Shown: in pieces, positions 53,142 through 61,054 of the stretch
Layout of the letters: the number at the start of each line of letters is the position of its first letter
Numbering within the stretch: the stretch's first letter is position 1
Origin: Streptomyces qinglanensis
GTDB lineage: Bacteria > Actinomycetota > Actinomycetes > Streptomycetales > Streptomycetaceae
Assembly (NCBI RefSeq): GCF_900111245.1
Contig: NZ_FOGO01000008.1
Coordinates: 280,632-344,631 of the forward strand
Length of the DNA stretch: 64,000 nucleotides
Reading direction: 5' to 3'
Position numbers and translations under genes: made by a program
Notes under the pieces: generated by a model
Seen by the model: the letters and a program-made list of their open reading frames with translations, nothing else
Told to the model about the DNA's origin: nothing
Database searches by the model: none

Positions 53142-53816
53142 ATGAACAGAGCGCTGCTTGTCATCGACGTCCAGGAGTCCTTCCGGGCCCGCACCGCCAT
53201 CTGGACCACCCTCGCCGATCCGGACATCACCGAGCCGGTGAACAGGCTCGTCCGGCTCGCCCGCGCCGCCGGGGACCAGGTGATCTGGGTACTGCACACC
53301 GAACCCGGCAGCGGCAACGTCTTCGACCCGGAGCAGGGCCATGTGCGGCTGATGTCCGAACTCGACCAGCCGTCCGCCGGCGAACCCGTACTGCACAAGA
53401 CCGCGCACAACGCGTTCACCACCACACCGCTGCAGCAGGTGCTGACCAGCTCGGGCGTCACCGAGCTCGTCGTCTGCGGCATCCGCACCGAACAGTGCGT
53501 CGAGACCACCACCCGGGTCGCGAGCGACCTCGGCTACCGGGTCTCCTTCGCCGTGGACGCCACCACCACCAACCCCGTGGGCGGCCTGAGCGCCGAGGCC
53601 GTCGTCGAACGGACGGTGGCGGTACTGCGCGACCGCTTCGCGCGGATCACCACCGTCGCCGAACTGGAGGCCGAGCGGGAGACCGGCCTCGCGGCCGGAA
53701 CGGATGCAGGACCGGATGCCGGACCGGATGAAGGACCGGATGAAGGGCCGGGCACCGGAGCGGCGGCCGGTCCGGTGGAGGGGGACCCCGCACACCTGGC
53801 AGCATCCTCCGCGTGA
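53142..53816 (+). CDS. Isochorismatase-fold cysteine hydrolase
   Basis: 224 residues. Catalytic triad Asp9 (VIDVQESF), Lys86 (HKTAHNAF) and Cys119 (GIRTEQCVETTTR) with cis-peptide GIR. Metal ligands of nicotinamidases are absent, so it belongs to the general isochorismatase-like amidase group; substrate unknown. The C-terminal 35 residues are a Gly-Pro-Asp-Glu repeat from a 12-bp tandem repeat (53710-53750). Its end overlaps the regulator gene by 4 bp (GTGA), tying the two. Confidence 0.9.
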   Translation: MNRALLVIDVQESFRARTAIWTTLADPDITEPVNRLVRLARAAGDQVIWVLHTEPGSGNVFDPEQGHVRLMSELDQPSAGEPVLHKTAHNAFTTTPLQQVLTSSGVTELVVCGIRTEQCVETTTRVASDLGYRVSFAVDATTTNPVGGLSAEAVVERTVAVLRDRFARITTVAELEAERETGLAAGTDAGPDAGPDEGPDEGPGTGAAAGPVEGDPAHLAASSA

Positions 53817-54730
53817 CCCGCGTCGTCCTCCTCCTCGCTCCGGGCGTCCACCTGCTCGACCTCGCCGGCCCCGCCCAGGTCTTCAGCACCGCGGCGGGGC
53901 TCGGCCGGCCCTACCGGCTCGACTACGTCGGCGAACGGGAGCTGATCCACAGCGCGCAGGGCCTGCCGCTGGGTGCCGAGACCGCATGGCCCCCGGACCT
54001 GGGCCGGGACGACCTGCTCGTGGTGCCGGGCTGGCACTCCGCGCGCCGCGGCCCGCCTCCCTTCGGCGACGGGACGCTCGCCCGCATCGCCGCGCACCAC
54101 GCAGGCGGCGGCACCGTGGCGAGCGTCTGCTCCGGGGCGCAGGCGCTGGGCGAGGCGGGGCTGCTGGACGGCCGCCGCTGCACCACGCACCACGAACTCC
54201 AGGACGAACTCGCCCGCCGCTTCCCCCACACCACGGTGGTCCGCGACGTCCTGTTCACCACGGACGACCGGGTCGTCACCTCGGCCGGGATCGCCAGCGG
54301 CATCGATCTGTCCCTGCACCTGCTGTCCGTACGGCACGGCCCCGCGCTCGCCGCGCAGGTGGCGCGGAGCATGGTTGTCTACGCCCGCCGCAACGGCGAC
54401 GAGCCGCAGGCCAGCGCCGTCCTGCGGTACCGCTCGCACCTCGACGACACCGTGCACCGCGTTCAGGACCTCATCGACACCCGGTTCGCCGAACCCCTCA
54501 CCCTGGACCGGCTGGCCGCCGACGCGGGGGTCAGCGCCCGCACCCTGACCCGCCTGTTCACCCGCGCCACCGGCGGCCTGACCCCGCTGCGCTACCAGCA
54601 GACCCTGCGCCTCGAACGCGCCGAGCACCTCCTCGCCCACGGAGCCACCACCGACACCGCCGCGCACGAGGTCGGCTTCACCGACCCGCGCATGCTCCGC
54701 CGCCTCCGCGCCCGGAACGCCCCGGCCTGA
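53813..54730 (+). CDS. GlxA-like AraC regulator with DJ-1/PfpI domain
   Basis: 305 residues. N-terminal DJ-1/PfpI-like domain (1-190) with nucleophile-elbow Cys106 in ASVCSGAQALGEAGLLDGRRCTTHH, and C-terminal AraC double helix-turn-helix (RVQDLIDTRFAEPLTLDRLAADAGVSARTLTRLFTRATGGLTPLRYQQTLRLERAEHLLAH...ADP-type EVGFTDPRMLRR). GTG start overlapping the upstream gene's stop. Likely activates its own operon in response to the hydrolase substrate (inference). The last helix is slightly shortened, ending RRLRARNAPA. Confidence 0.92.
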   Translation: MTRVVLLLAPGVHLLDLAGPAQVFSTAAGLGRPYRLDYVGERELIHSAQGLPLGAETAWPPDLGRDDLLVVPGWHSARRGPPPFGDGTLARIAAHHAGGGTVASVCSGAQALGEAGLLDGRRCTTHHELQDELARRFPHTTVVRDVLFTTDDRVVTSAGIASGIDLSLHLLSVRHGPALAAQVARSMVVYARRNGDEPQASAVLRYRSHLDDTVHRVQDLIDTRFAEPLTLDRLAADAGVSARTLTRLFTRATGGLTPLRYQQTLRLERAEHLLAHGATTDTAAHEVGFTDPRMLRRLRARNAPA

Positions 54731-55031
54731 CCGTACCGGGAGCCCGGGAGCCCGGGAGCCCGGGCGGCCGGCCGCGACAGCCGACGCCGACGCACCGGGA
54801 ACGTCCTCGTGGTGCGGCGGCCGAAGCGCGAAGGGCCCGCGCAGACCGCTATCCTGAAGATCCGACCGCATGGCAGCCTGATGACCTGGCGACCTGGCGA
54901 TCAGACCGAGCCGACGCACCCGACGGCCCGACGGATCCGCCGACCGGGGGCACCCGGTGCACACCGTCGGTCGGACGAGCGCAGCAGCAGCGTCCCTCCC
55001 GACCCACCAGCCCCCCGGAGGTCACCGCCCC
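54731..55031. other. Intergenic region with tandem repeats
   Basis: 301 bp. A 9-bp tandem GGGAGCCCG (about three copies, 54738-54764) follows the regulator stop and may fold as a terminator. CCTGGCGA repeats at 54884-54901. From about 54960 the sequence resembles 55950-56025, upstream of a second, decayed copy of the next gene. GGAGG at 55017-55021 serves the next gene. Confidence 0.55.
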
Positions 55032-55229
55032 ATGGCCCAGCGGCCCCCGCGACTCCCCGCCGCACCGCCCAATCCATACGGGGCCCATCCCGGGGCCGGT
55101 TGGGCACCGCCCCGCTCGGCGGGCGCAGGCAGGGGAAGGATCACGCGGGGACGGGTGATCGCGGCAGCGGTGGGAAGCCTGCTGGCCTTCGTCTACGTGG
55201 TGATACCGGTCGTCCGCTTGCTGTTCTGA
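55032..55229 (+). CDS. Small Pro-rich C-tail membrane protein
   Basis: 65 residues, MAQRPPRLPAAPPNPYGAHP at the start, a Gly/Arg-rich middle, then one C-terminal membrane helix (VIAAAVGSLLAFVYVVIPVVRLL, about 42-64) reaching the stop. Orientation would leave the Pro-rich part in the cytoplasm. GGAGG lies 11 nt upstream. A degraded second copy is found 1 kb downstream. Function unknown; small proteins of this shape are common next to secretion and DUF genes in Streptomyces. Confidence 0.65.
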   Translation: MAQRPPRLPAAPPNPYGAHPGAGWAPPRSAGAGRGRITRGRVIAAAVGSLLAFVYVVIPVVRLLF

Positions 55230-55342
55230 GCCCCGTCGGGAGCACGACCACGGCGGATCGGCGGGTACGGAATACCAAGCCGTCGAGATGCCAAGCCGTC
55301 GAGTCGGGAGGGCCGTGTCCTCACCGGCTGAAAGGCACCGAG

Positions 55343-55783
55343 ATGAGTCAGTACTTCGACATCGGCGACGAGACGCTGTGGAATCCGTCCAATGGGGTCT
55401 CTCGCATGTTCCAGCGCCAGGTAGCGGTCTTCGAAGCGGAACTGGAACTCCCGTCGGGCATCGGGCCGATGGTGAACGACGAGTGTCAGATCAGCCCCGA
55501 CACCTTCGAGACCTTCGTCAACGCCCTCCTGGCACAGCATCGCAAGACGAGCCATTCGATCTGGCTCGCGCTCTGCGAAGGCTTCACTGCCGCAGTGCTC
55601 GTTCTGGCGGAACGAGCCGCGATCAAGGTGGACTGGGCGCGGCACGGAGCCGCCCCGGAAGCCCCCTTCGAAGACGTGCAGGTCTCCACCGTGACGGGGA
55701 TGTCCGCCCCCGGGGAAGGCACAGCCTGGGCCGCGGGCCTCCGCGGGAAGGCACAGGAGCTGGGACGGCGCATGCCCCGCTGA
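55343..55783 (+). CDS. DUF6086-like protein
   Basis: 146 residues starting MSQYFDIGDETLWNPSNGVSRMF, followed by RQVAVFEAELELPSGIGPMVNDECQI and a helical region SHSIWLALCEGFTAAVLVLAERAAIKVDWARHG. The LWNPSN and GxGPM-DECxI pattern fits the Streptomyces DUF6086 family as I remember it. No signal peptide. AAAGG lies about 7 nt before the ATG; the longer open frame has no site. Function unknown; it follows the small membrane protein gene by 113 bp. Confidence 0.7.
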   Translation: MSQYFDIGDETLWNPSNGVSRMFQRQVAVFEAELELPSGIGPMVNDECQISPDTFETFVNALLAQHRKTSHSIWLALCEGFTAAVLVLAERAAIKVDWARHGAAPEAPFEDVQVSTVTGMSAPGEGTAWAAGLRGKAQELGRRMPR

Positions 55784-56025
55784 CAGAGCATCCGGCTGCG
55801 CCGCATCGCTCACGGTCCCGCACCGCAGTCCGCTACAAGAAGCGATGTCCTACCAGCGGAGACTACCGTCACACGCACGTCCCGCGCCCTGGGCGCATGC
55901 GCTCCCGCACGCAGCGCTACCCTGATCATCTGACCGTGTGTTGACTCGATGGTCACTTTCGGTCGTTCTCGGTCCGAGTGAGCGCACAGCCCCTCGTTCA
56001 GCGAGTCGCCGGAGGTCACACACCC

Positions 56026-56197
56026 ATGCCGCAGCGGTCCGCCCGTGCCCCTGCCGCCGCCCCATCCGCATGGTGCGTATCCGGAGGCCAGGCGGGCGCC
56101 ACCATCCTTGGAAGGCAGGGAAGGGGGGTCACCGTCTGTGGAGGAGTCCGCTGGTCCGCCTACGTGGTGATGCCGGCCGTTCGACCACCCCCGCTGA
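56026..56197 (+). pseudogene. Decayed duplicate of the small Pro-rich membrane protein gene
   Basis: DNA from about 55990 to 56197 aligns with 55005-55229: shared GGAGGTCAC before the ATG, CAGCGG...CC after it, GGCAGGGAAGG and CCTACGTGGTGAT-CCGG-CGT near the end. Frame changes after about codon 12 turn PPNPYGAHPGA into an unrelated reading and remove most of the hydrophobic helix; frame one later reads YVVMPAVR again. An ORF of 74 codons remains open, so expression of an altered peptide cannot be excluded. Confidence 0.6.
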
Positions 56198-56265
56198 GCC
56201 GTCGGGCAGGGTGGGACGGCGAACAGGACGCGGGCGACGGCGACAACTGAGTGCGAGGGCGACAG

Positions 56266-57582
56266 ATGTGGAAGCGGGGGGCGGCCGAGGAGGCCGCGGG
56301 AGCAGCGGGAGCGAGCGCGGCAGCAGCGGCGGGAGCGGGCTCGGCGGCGCCCGCGTGGCCGGAGGCTCCCAGCGTGGTGGAGCAGCGGTTGTACGAGGCC
56401 AAGTGCCGGCACGACTGGGCGGGCTATCTGGATGTGCTGGCGGGCCAGTACCTCTACCGGCTCGCTTCCCGGCCGTGGCTGGACGCCAACCCCGGGCACC
56501 TCCCGGCCCGGATGCAACCGGTCTGGCGCGCGGAGGTGCAGAGCTGGTGTGCGGCCGTGTACACGGAGGCCATGCTCCCGGCGCCGGTCGAGGACCCGGT
56601 CTTCATCTCCGAGACCCTCGGCGACTACGCCCGCGACTGGTCGGCTCAGGACCCGCAGTGGCTGGCCGTCAATCCCGGCTCGCCCTGCGAGGCGTACTTC
56701 CCGGCCAGCCGGTCGTTGTGCGCACTGTGGAAGCAGCACGCAGACCGGGTCGACCACGTCTGCGCACACGGGACGCTCCGCACGCTGTGGCTGGGCGGCC
56801 CGCGCTCCGGGCCCGTCGCCCGCGGACTCGCCTGCGGCGCCCTGCTGTCGGTGAACAACGGCGTCTACTGGAACTCGCTCGGCCACGGACACGGCTACAC
56901 CGACGAGCGGCGGGCGCTCGACCGCTGGTGGGGCGTCACCACACGGGAGAAGTGGCAGCAGTACCAGGAGGAGCTGCTGACCAACGAGATGAGCAGCCCG
57001 GTGTGGGAGTTCACTCTCGGTCTACGGCACAGTCTGGCCCAGGACTTCGGCGGGCAGGTGGAGCCCGCGCACTGGCGGCAGGCGGCGGAACGGGTGCTGC
57101 GCAAGCGGATCGCCACAGCCACCATCGAGCTGACCCCGGACGGGGTGACCCGGACCGAGGGCCCCAGCGAGGAGGAGGTGGAGTGGCAGATCGACGGGGT
57201 GAAGCGGCTGATCGGCCGCATCACCCGGTACGAGTCCCGGTTCCGCGCCGACGGGCTGCTGCCCGAGGGGCGCTTCGTGCGCTCGGCCGCGGCCTGGGAC
57301 TACGGCCGCGCCGCCAACATGGCCCGCTTCGGCCTGGCGTCCCGCTTCTGCACACTGCCGGAGGCCGAGGACGCCGTCCTGCGCGCCGGACGGGTCAGCG
57401 CGGTCGGCTACCGCTCCTGGGAGGACTTCTCCGCCGGGTACGTCCTCGGCCGCTGCCTGCACTTCGACGAGGAGGAGTTCGGGTCGTGGTACGAGGAGAT
57501 GCTGACCGCCCACCGCGTCCTGACCACCGACCCCGAAAGCCCCTGGCTGACCCTCCCGTTCCGCGCGGGAGACGGCAACTAA
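56266..57582 (+). CDS. DUF1266 protein
   Basis: 438 residues from MWKRGAAEEAAG (GAGGG 6 nt upstream; a GTG five codons earlier is possible). After an Ala/Gly-rich N-terminus comes a helical Trp-rich middle, and the C-terminal DUF1266 domain from about 225 (DRWWGVTTREKWQQYQEELL) to the end, with AWDYGRAANMARFGLASRFC, YRSWEDFSAGYVLGRCLHFDEEEFGSWYEEML and DPESPWLTLPF. The family is widespread, unstudied and often linked to polymorphic-toxin or secretion loci. Follows the decayed small membrane gene. Confidence 0.82.
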   Translation: MWKRGAAEEAAGAAGASAAAAAGAGSAAPAWPEAPSVVEQRLYEAKCRHDWAGYLDVLAGQYLYRLASRPWLDANPGHLPARMQPVWRAEVQSWCAAVYTEAMLPAPVEDPVFISETLGDYARDWSAQDPQWLAVNPGSPCEAYFPASRSLCALWKQHADRVDHVCAHGTLRTLWLGGPRSGPVARGLACGALLSVNNGVYWNSLGHGHGYTDERRALDRWWGVTTREKWQQYQEELLTNEMSSPVWEFTLGLRHSLAQDFGGQVEPAHWRQAAERVLRKRIATATIELTPDGVTRTEGPSEEEVEWQIDGVKRLIGRITRYESRFRADGLLPEGRFVRSAAAWDYGRAANMARFGLASRFCTLPEAEDAVLRAGRVSAVGYRSWEDFSAGYVLGRCLHFDEEEFGSWYEEMLTAHRVLTTDPESPWLTLPFRAGDGN

Positions 57583-57698
57583 CCTGGCCCCGACCGGGGG
57601 CCGCTCCGCGCTCAGGCTGTTGATGTGGACATCTCGCGGGCGATCTGACAGATGCCGAGTGGGAACCCAGCGTCAGTTTCTTCCGGATCGGGGCTGTG

Positions 57699-57727
57699 AT
57701 TCTGGCACGAAACCTCTCAAATATACT
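57699..57727 (+). promoter_or_regulatory. Putative promoter of the ESX-like operon
   Basis: TATACT at 57722-57727 is a strong -10 match in a local AT-rich stretch 70 bp before the first gene of the operon; a weak -35 (ATTCTG, 57699-57704) stands 17 bp upstream. Short 5' leader, no visible operator. Confidence 0.45.
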
Positions 57728-57796
57728 CACTCTGTGGCCCAACGCACTCATTTTAGGGGCCGCAGTGCACACGGGGGCAGGAGAACAGGAGGGGCC

Positions 57797-58261
57797 ATGG
57801 CACACACGCATTCCAGCATCTATGACGTCATCGGAGCGCCACGCTCCTCACCGGACGACACCGGTCTTCAACTGGCCTCCTCCACGGGCGGCGGGGAAGA
57901 TCCCTGGGGCGGCGAGGGCATCAAGTCCGACAAGAAGAGTTGGAACAACGCCTCGAGCGGCGTCTCATCCCTCAAGGAGAGCATCGGCAAGGCACGCTCC
58001 AAGATGCACCCGCCTGGCAAGGGTCTGGAGGCCGACGACTTCGAGTGCGGCTCCGTTCTCGGCGACCTGCACACCTCCTGGAAGGAGTACCTCGGAAAGG
58101 TCAGCGGGCGCTGCAACACGCTCGCCGATCGACTGACAAAGGCAGGCAGCGACCACTACAAGAACGACCAGGCGCGCAGGGACGCCTTCACGAAACTCAA
58201 CGACAGATACAAGGACACCGAGGGGCGCGGACCGAAGGACCACAAAGGGAGCGAGCGGTGA
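57797..58261 (+). CDS. WXG/ESX-like helical secreted-protein candidate
   Basis: 154 residues; AGGAGGGG 4 nt before the ATG. Mostly helical, no signal peptide. The second half (DFECGSVLGDLHTSWKEYLGKVSGRCNTLADRLTKAGSDHYKNDQARRDAFTKLN) resembles WXG100-type helix-turn-helix partners, with W-K-E in place of W-x-G and a Y-x-x-x-D-like YKNDQ motif of type VII substrates. Its stop overlaps the start of the hydrolase gene (GTGA). Probably the small partner that pairs with the helical N-domain of the hydrolase; family placement is inference. Confidence 0.75.
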   Translation: MAHTHSSIYDVIGAPRSSPDDTGLQLASSTGGGEDPWGGEGIKSDKKSWNNASSGVSSLKESIGKARSKMHPPGKGLEADDFECGSVLGDLHTSWKEYLGKVSGRCNTLADRLTKAGSDHYKNDQARRDAFTKLNDRYKDTEGRGPKDHKGSER

Positions 58262-60120
58262 AGTACCAGACGCTCGCCGCGCTCGAACCCGCCGATCTGG
58301 ACAAGCTCGTCGACGGCTACCGCGCTGCATCCGACATGGGCAGCCACGCCAAGGACAAGCTCAACGACAAAGTAGCCTTCAAGATGAGGGAGTATCTCAG
58401 CGGCGCGGCGGCCCAGGCTGCCACCCGCCAGGTCGGCAAACTCTCGGGAAACTTCCACTACGCCCAGGCACAGTGCGGGCTGATCCGCACCAATATCCAG
58501 TTCCTCAAGGAAGCCCTGGAAGACGCCAGGAAGAAACTCAAGGACGCCCTGGCCAGTGCCGAGACCGAGGGAGTCAAGGTCAACCCGGACGGGTCGGTCA
58601 CCTACCCGGCCGCCGGAGAGAAGGATGGCGACGGCAAGCGGCCCGAAGGAGGCACCGCCACCGGCAAGTCCGCGCATGGAGCCGGGCTCAGCGGCAGTGC
58701 CGATAAGCAGTTGGAGGCCCTGGACCGCCAGGCCAAGTACCACTCGGACAATCCCAAAGCCGTCAAGGCCCAGGAAATAGCCGATGACATCGCTGCCGCC
58801 GTACACGCCGCCACCAAAGCGGACCAGACTTACGCACCCGTCCTGCGCAGGCTCAAGGCCGACGATGATCTCAACGTCTCGAACACCGACTGGGCCGATA
58901 CCAAGAAGGATACGGCCGCCTCCCGGAAAGCCGCCGACGAAATCGGCGCGGACCTGCCGTCCCCGCCGAAGGACGGCAGCCCGAAGGACAACAAGTCATG
59001 GTGGGACGGACTGAGCCAGGACGACAAGGACAGCTACATCGCGCTGCGGCCCAATGCCGTCGGCTCCCTGGACGGCCTCCCATCCGATGCCCGTGACGAA
59101 GCGAACCGTATGAAGCTCGCCGAGACAAAGGGCACCCTTGAAAACCAACTTTCCGCCATCCCGAAGGAACCCGAGAAACACACTCGCGTCGGTGACGTCT
59201 GGACCACAAGCGCTGACTGGCGGAAGTGGAACGAGAAGTACGGAGACCGCAAAAAGGCGCTCAACAACGAGCTCAAAGGGATAGACGCGATCCAGGCGCG
59301 CTTCGACAAGAGCGGCAAAAAGGGGCTCCCCCAAGCGTACCTACTGGGATTCGACGCCAAGGGCGAAGGCGACGGCAAAGTCATCCTCGCCAACGGCAAC
59401 CCCGACGAGGCGAAGCACACCGTGGTACACGTACCCGGCACCACCACGAACATGGGAAACATCGGCGGCACGCTCAACAGCATGGACGCGCTCTGGGCAG
59501 CCAGTCACAAGGCAGAACCCAACCAGTCGGTGTCAACCATCACGTGGTTCGACTACGACCCACCCGACGATATTCCTCAATACGTGCCGAATACCGGCAA
59601 CACCAGTAAATGGGCCGAAGACGGGGCACCAGCGCTCCAGAGATTCGTGCAAGGCGCCGAAACAGCCCAGGGCGGTGCCGACGCCAGTCACACCACCGTT
59701 TCCGGGCACTCCTACGGCAGCACCGTCGTCGGTCAGGCCACCAAGGAACACGGCGGCCTACCAGCCGATGACATCATGGTCCAGGGCAGCCCCGGTATGC
59801 AGGTCAAGGAGGCAAAAGAGCTGGGAGTCGGCCCCGAGCACGTCTGGTCCGTTGCCGCGCCTGCGGTGGACGACACCGCCGTCCGCGAGGGAGGCCGACT
59901 GATGGGCCTCGGTGACAGCGGCAAGATCCCCAATGATCCACCCTTCGGCGCGAACCGCATGGACCCCGGCGACCACGCCTCATCGCTGTTCGGCCACAGC
60001 AGCTACTGGGACCAGCAGGGCGGAGAGCCCTCCAAGAGCCTGAACAGCATGGCGAATGTAGCGGTCGGCCACTATGACAACGTCGATCTGCTGGTGCCGC
60101 GCTTCGGGGAGAACGAGTGA
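58258..60120 (+). CDS. DUF1023 alpha/beta-hydrolase with helical N-domain
   Basis: 620 residues, GTG start (AAGGGAG upstream). Residues 1-110 are helical like WXG/LXG domains; a Lys/Gly linker and a second helical part follow to about 260. The C-terminal DUF1023 alpha/beta-hydrolase (about 340-610) shows YLLGFDAKGEGDGKVILANGNPD, HVPGTTTNMG, TWFDYDPPDDIPQ and nucleophile Ser485 in GHSYGS; later Asp (PAVDDTAV) and His (DPGDHASSLFGHS) complete a triad. Such proteins are typical type VII-associated lipases/esterases. No signal peptide. Ends overlapping the next gene. Confidence 0.9.
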   Translation: MKYQTLAALEPADLDKLVDGYRAASDMGSHAKDKLNDKVAFKMREYLSGAAAQAATRQVGKLSGNFHYAQAQCGLIRTNIQFLKEALEDARKKLKDALASAETEGVKVNPDGSVTYPAAGEKDGDGKRPEGGTATGKSAHGAGLSGSADKQLEALDRQAKYHSDNPKAVKAQEIADDIAAAVHAATKADQTYAPVLRRLKADDDLNVSNTDWADTKKDTAASRKAADEIGADLPSPPKDGSPKDNKSWWDGLSQDDKDSYIALRPNAVGSLDGLPSDARDEANRMKLAETKGTLENQLSAIPKEPEKHTRVGDVWTTSADWRKWNEKYGDRKKALNNELKGIDAIQARFDKSGKKGLPQAYLLGFDAKGEGDGKVILANGNPDEAKHTVVHVPGTTTNMGNIGGTLNSMDALWAASHKAEPNQSVSTITWFDYDPPDDIPQYVPNTGNTSKWAEDGAPALQRFVQGAETAQGGADASHTTVSGHSYGSTVVGQATKEHGGLPADDIMVQGSPGMQVKEAKELGVGPEHVWSVAAPAVDDTAVREGGRLMGLGDSGKIPNDPPFGANRMDPGDHASSLFGHSSYWDQQGGEPSKSLNSMANVAVGHYDNVDLLVPRFGENE

Positions 60121-60734
60121 CACGAACAACAGGAAGCCGAATCCGGCGAGAAGCTTTGTGGGCCTTGCCCATAGTGGGCCTCATAGCGTTGGCGACAGTC
60201 TGGGTGAGCATGGAGGAATCAGGGTCGGGCTCCGGTGCGGCAAGCATGAGCCGACAGCAGAACCGGGCGAAGGATGTCCTGGGCTACGAGCCCGAGGTAC
60301 AGGCCGTGCCCAAGGCCGAGGGCGAGGTCAACGGGATCTCCAGCCGTGTGCTGGACTGGATGGGGGTGCGAGGACAGGTGACCGAGCCAAGCGCAGCTGC
60401 CCACGTCTGCCGGAAAGTTGACCCCGACTTCGAGACGTACTACGTGGTCAACCATCCCTGGAGTGTCTTCGAGCTGAAGAAGGGCACCTTCGACGAAGCG
60501 ATGGACAACCTCCGCAGAACACTCCCGGACAAGGGTTGGAAAATCACCAAGGACGGCCCGATGGACACGAAGGCGGCCTCACCGGAAATCATCGCCGTAC
60601 AGCCCGACTCGCATCATACGCTCACCGTCCAATGGCTCAACTCCGGCAAGTCGGGCCGCACGGAGCTGATCAGCGTCGATGTCGACTCCCGCTGCTTCCG
60701 GGTGCCAGAGGGAACCGAACTGAACCGGTCCTGA
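60117..60734 (+). CDS. Membrane-anchored extracytoplasmic protein of the ESX-like operon
   Basis: 205 residues, GTG start overlapping the hydrolase stop (GTGA). Basic N-terminus, one membrane helix (about 13-31, ALWALPIVGLIALATVWVSM), then an extracytoplasmic domain with two Cys (HVCRKV and SRCFRV) that may pair, and a FDEAMDNLRRTLPDKGWKITKDG segment typical of small alpha-beta folds. No known family. As third gene it could act as immunity or surface partner for the hydrolase (inference). Confidence 0.8.
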   Translation: MTRTTGSRIRREALWALPIVGLIALATVWVSMEESGSGSGAASMSRQQNRAKDVLGYEPEVQAVPKAEGEVNGISSRVLDWMGVRGQVTEPSAAAHVCRKVDPDFETYYVVNHPWSVFELKKGTFDEAMDNLRRTLPDKGWKITKDGPMDTKAASPEIIAVQPDSHHTLTVQWLNSGKSGRTELISVDVDSRCFRVPEGTELNRS

Positions 60735-61054
60735 GTGGCGCTGGGCAGGTCCGGCTCCGTGGCCGCCCTGGACGGACAACTCCGACCGGCGGGACAGCCC
60801 GGTACTCCCGGAAGGACTTCGCGGCGCGGAAGAGGAGTGCCGCCGGGTCGCCAACCCGACAGGTCGACAACGTCGAAATCTTCGACACCCCGGCCAAATC
60901 CGTATGCTGAATCGCTCCGAGACCCAGCTCACCGCCCTGCGCCTTCTCTCCCTCGGCCTGGTGCGGCACGGCCCAGGCCGAAGGGCCGGCCGGAACGACC
61001 GTCGCTCCGCGGAACGGCATGACCCGGCCCGCGCCGCCATGCCGTTCCGCAGGG
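60735..61054. terminator. Convergent region with perfect 13-bp hairpin
   Basis: 320 bp between the ESX-like operon and the convergent permease gene. GCGGAACGGCATG (61009-61021) pairs exactly with CATGCCGTTCCGC (61038-61050) over a 16-nt loop, just past the permease stop. The first 270 bp have no clear gene; a short frame around 60904-61020 lacks a binding site. Confidence 0.7.
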
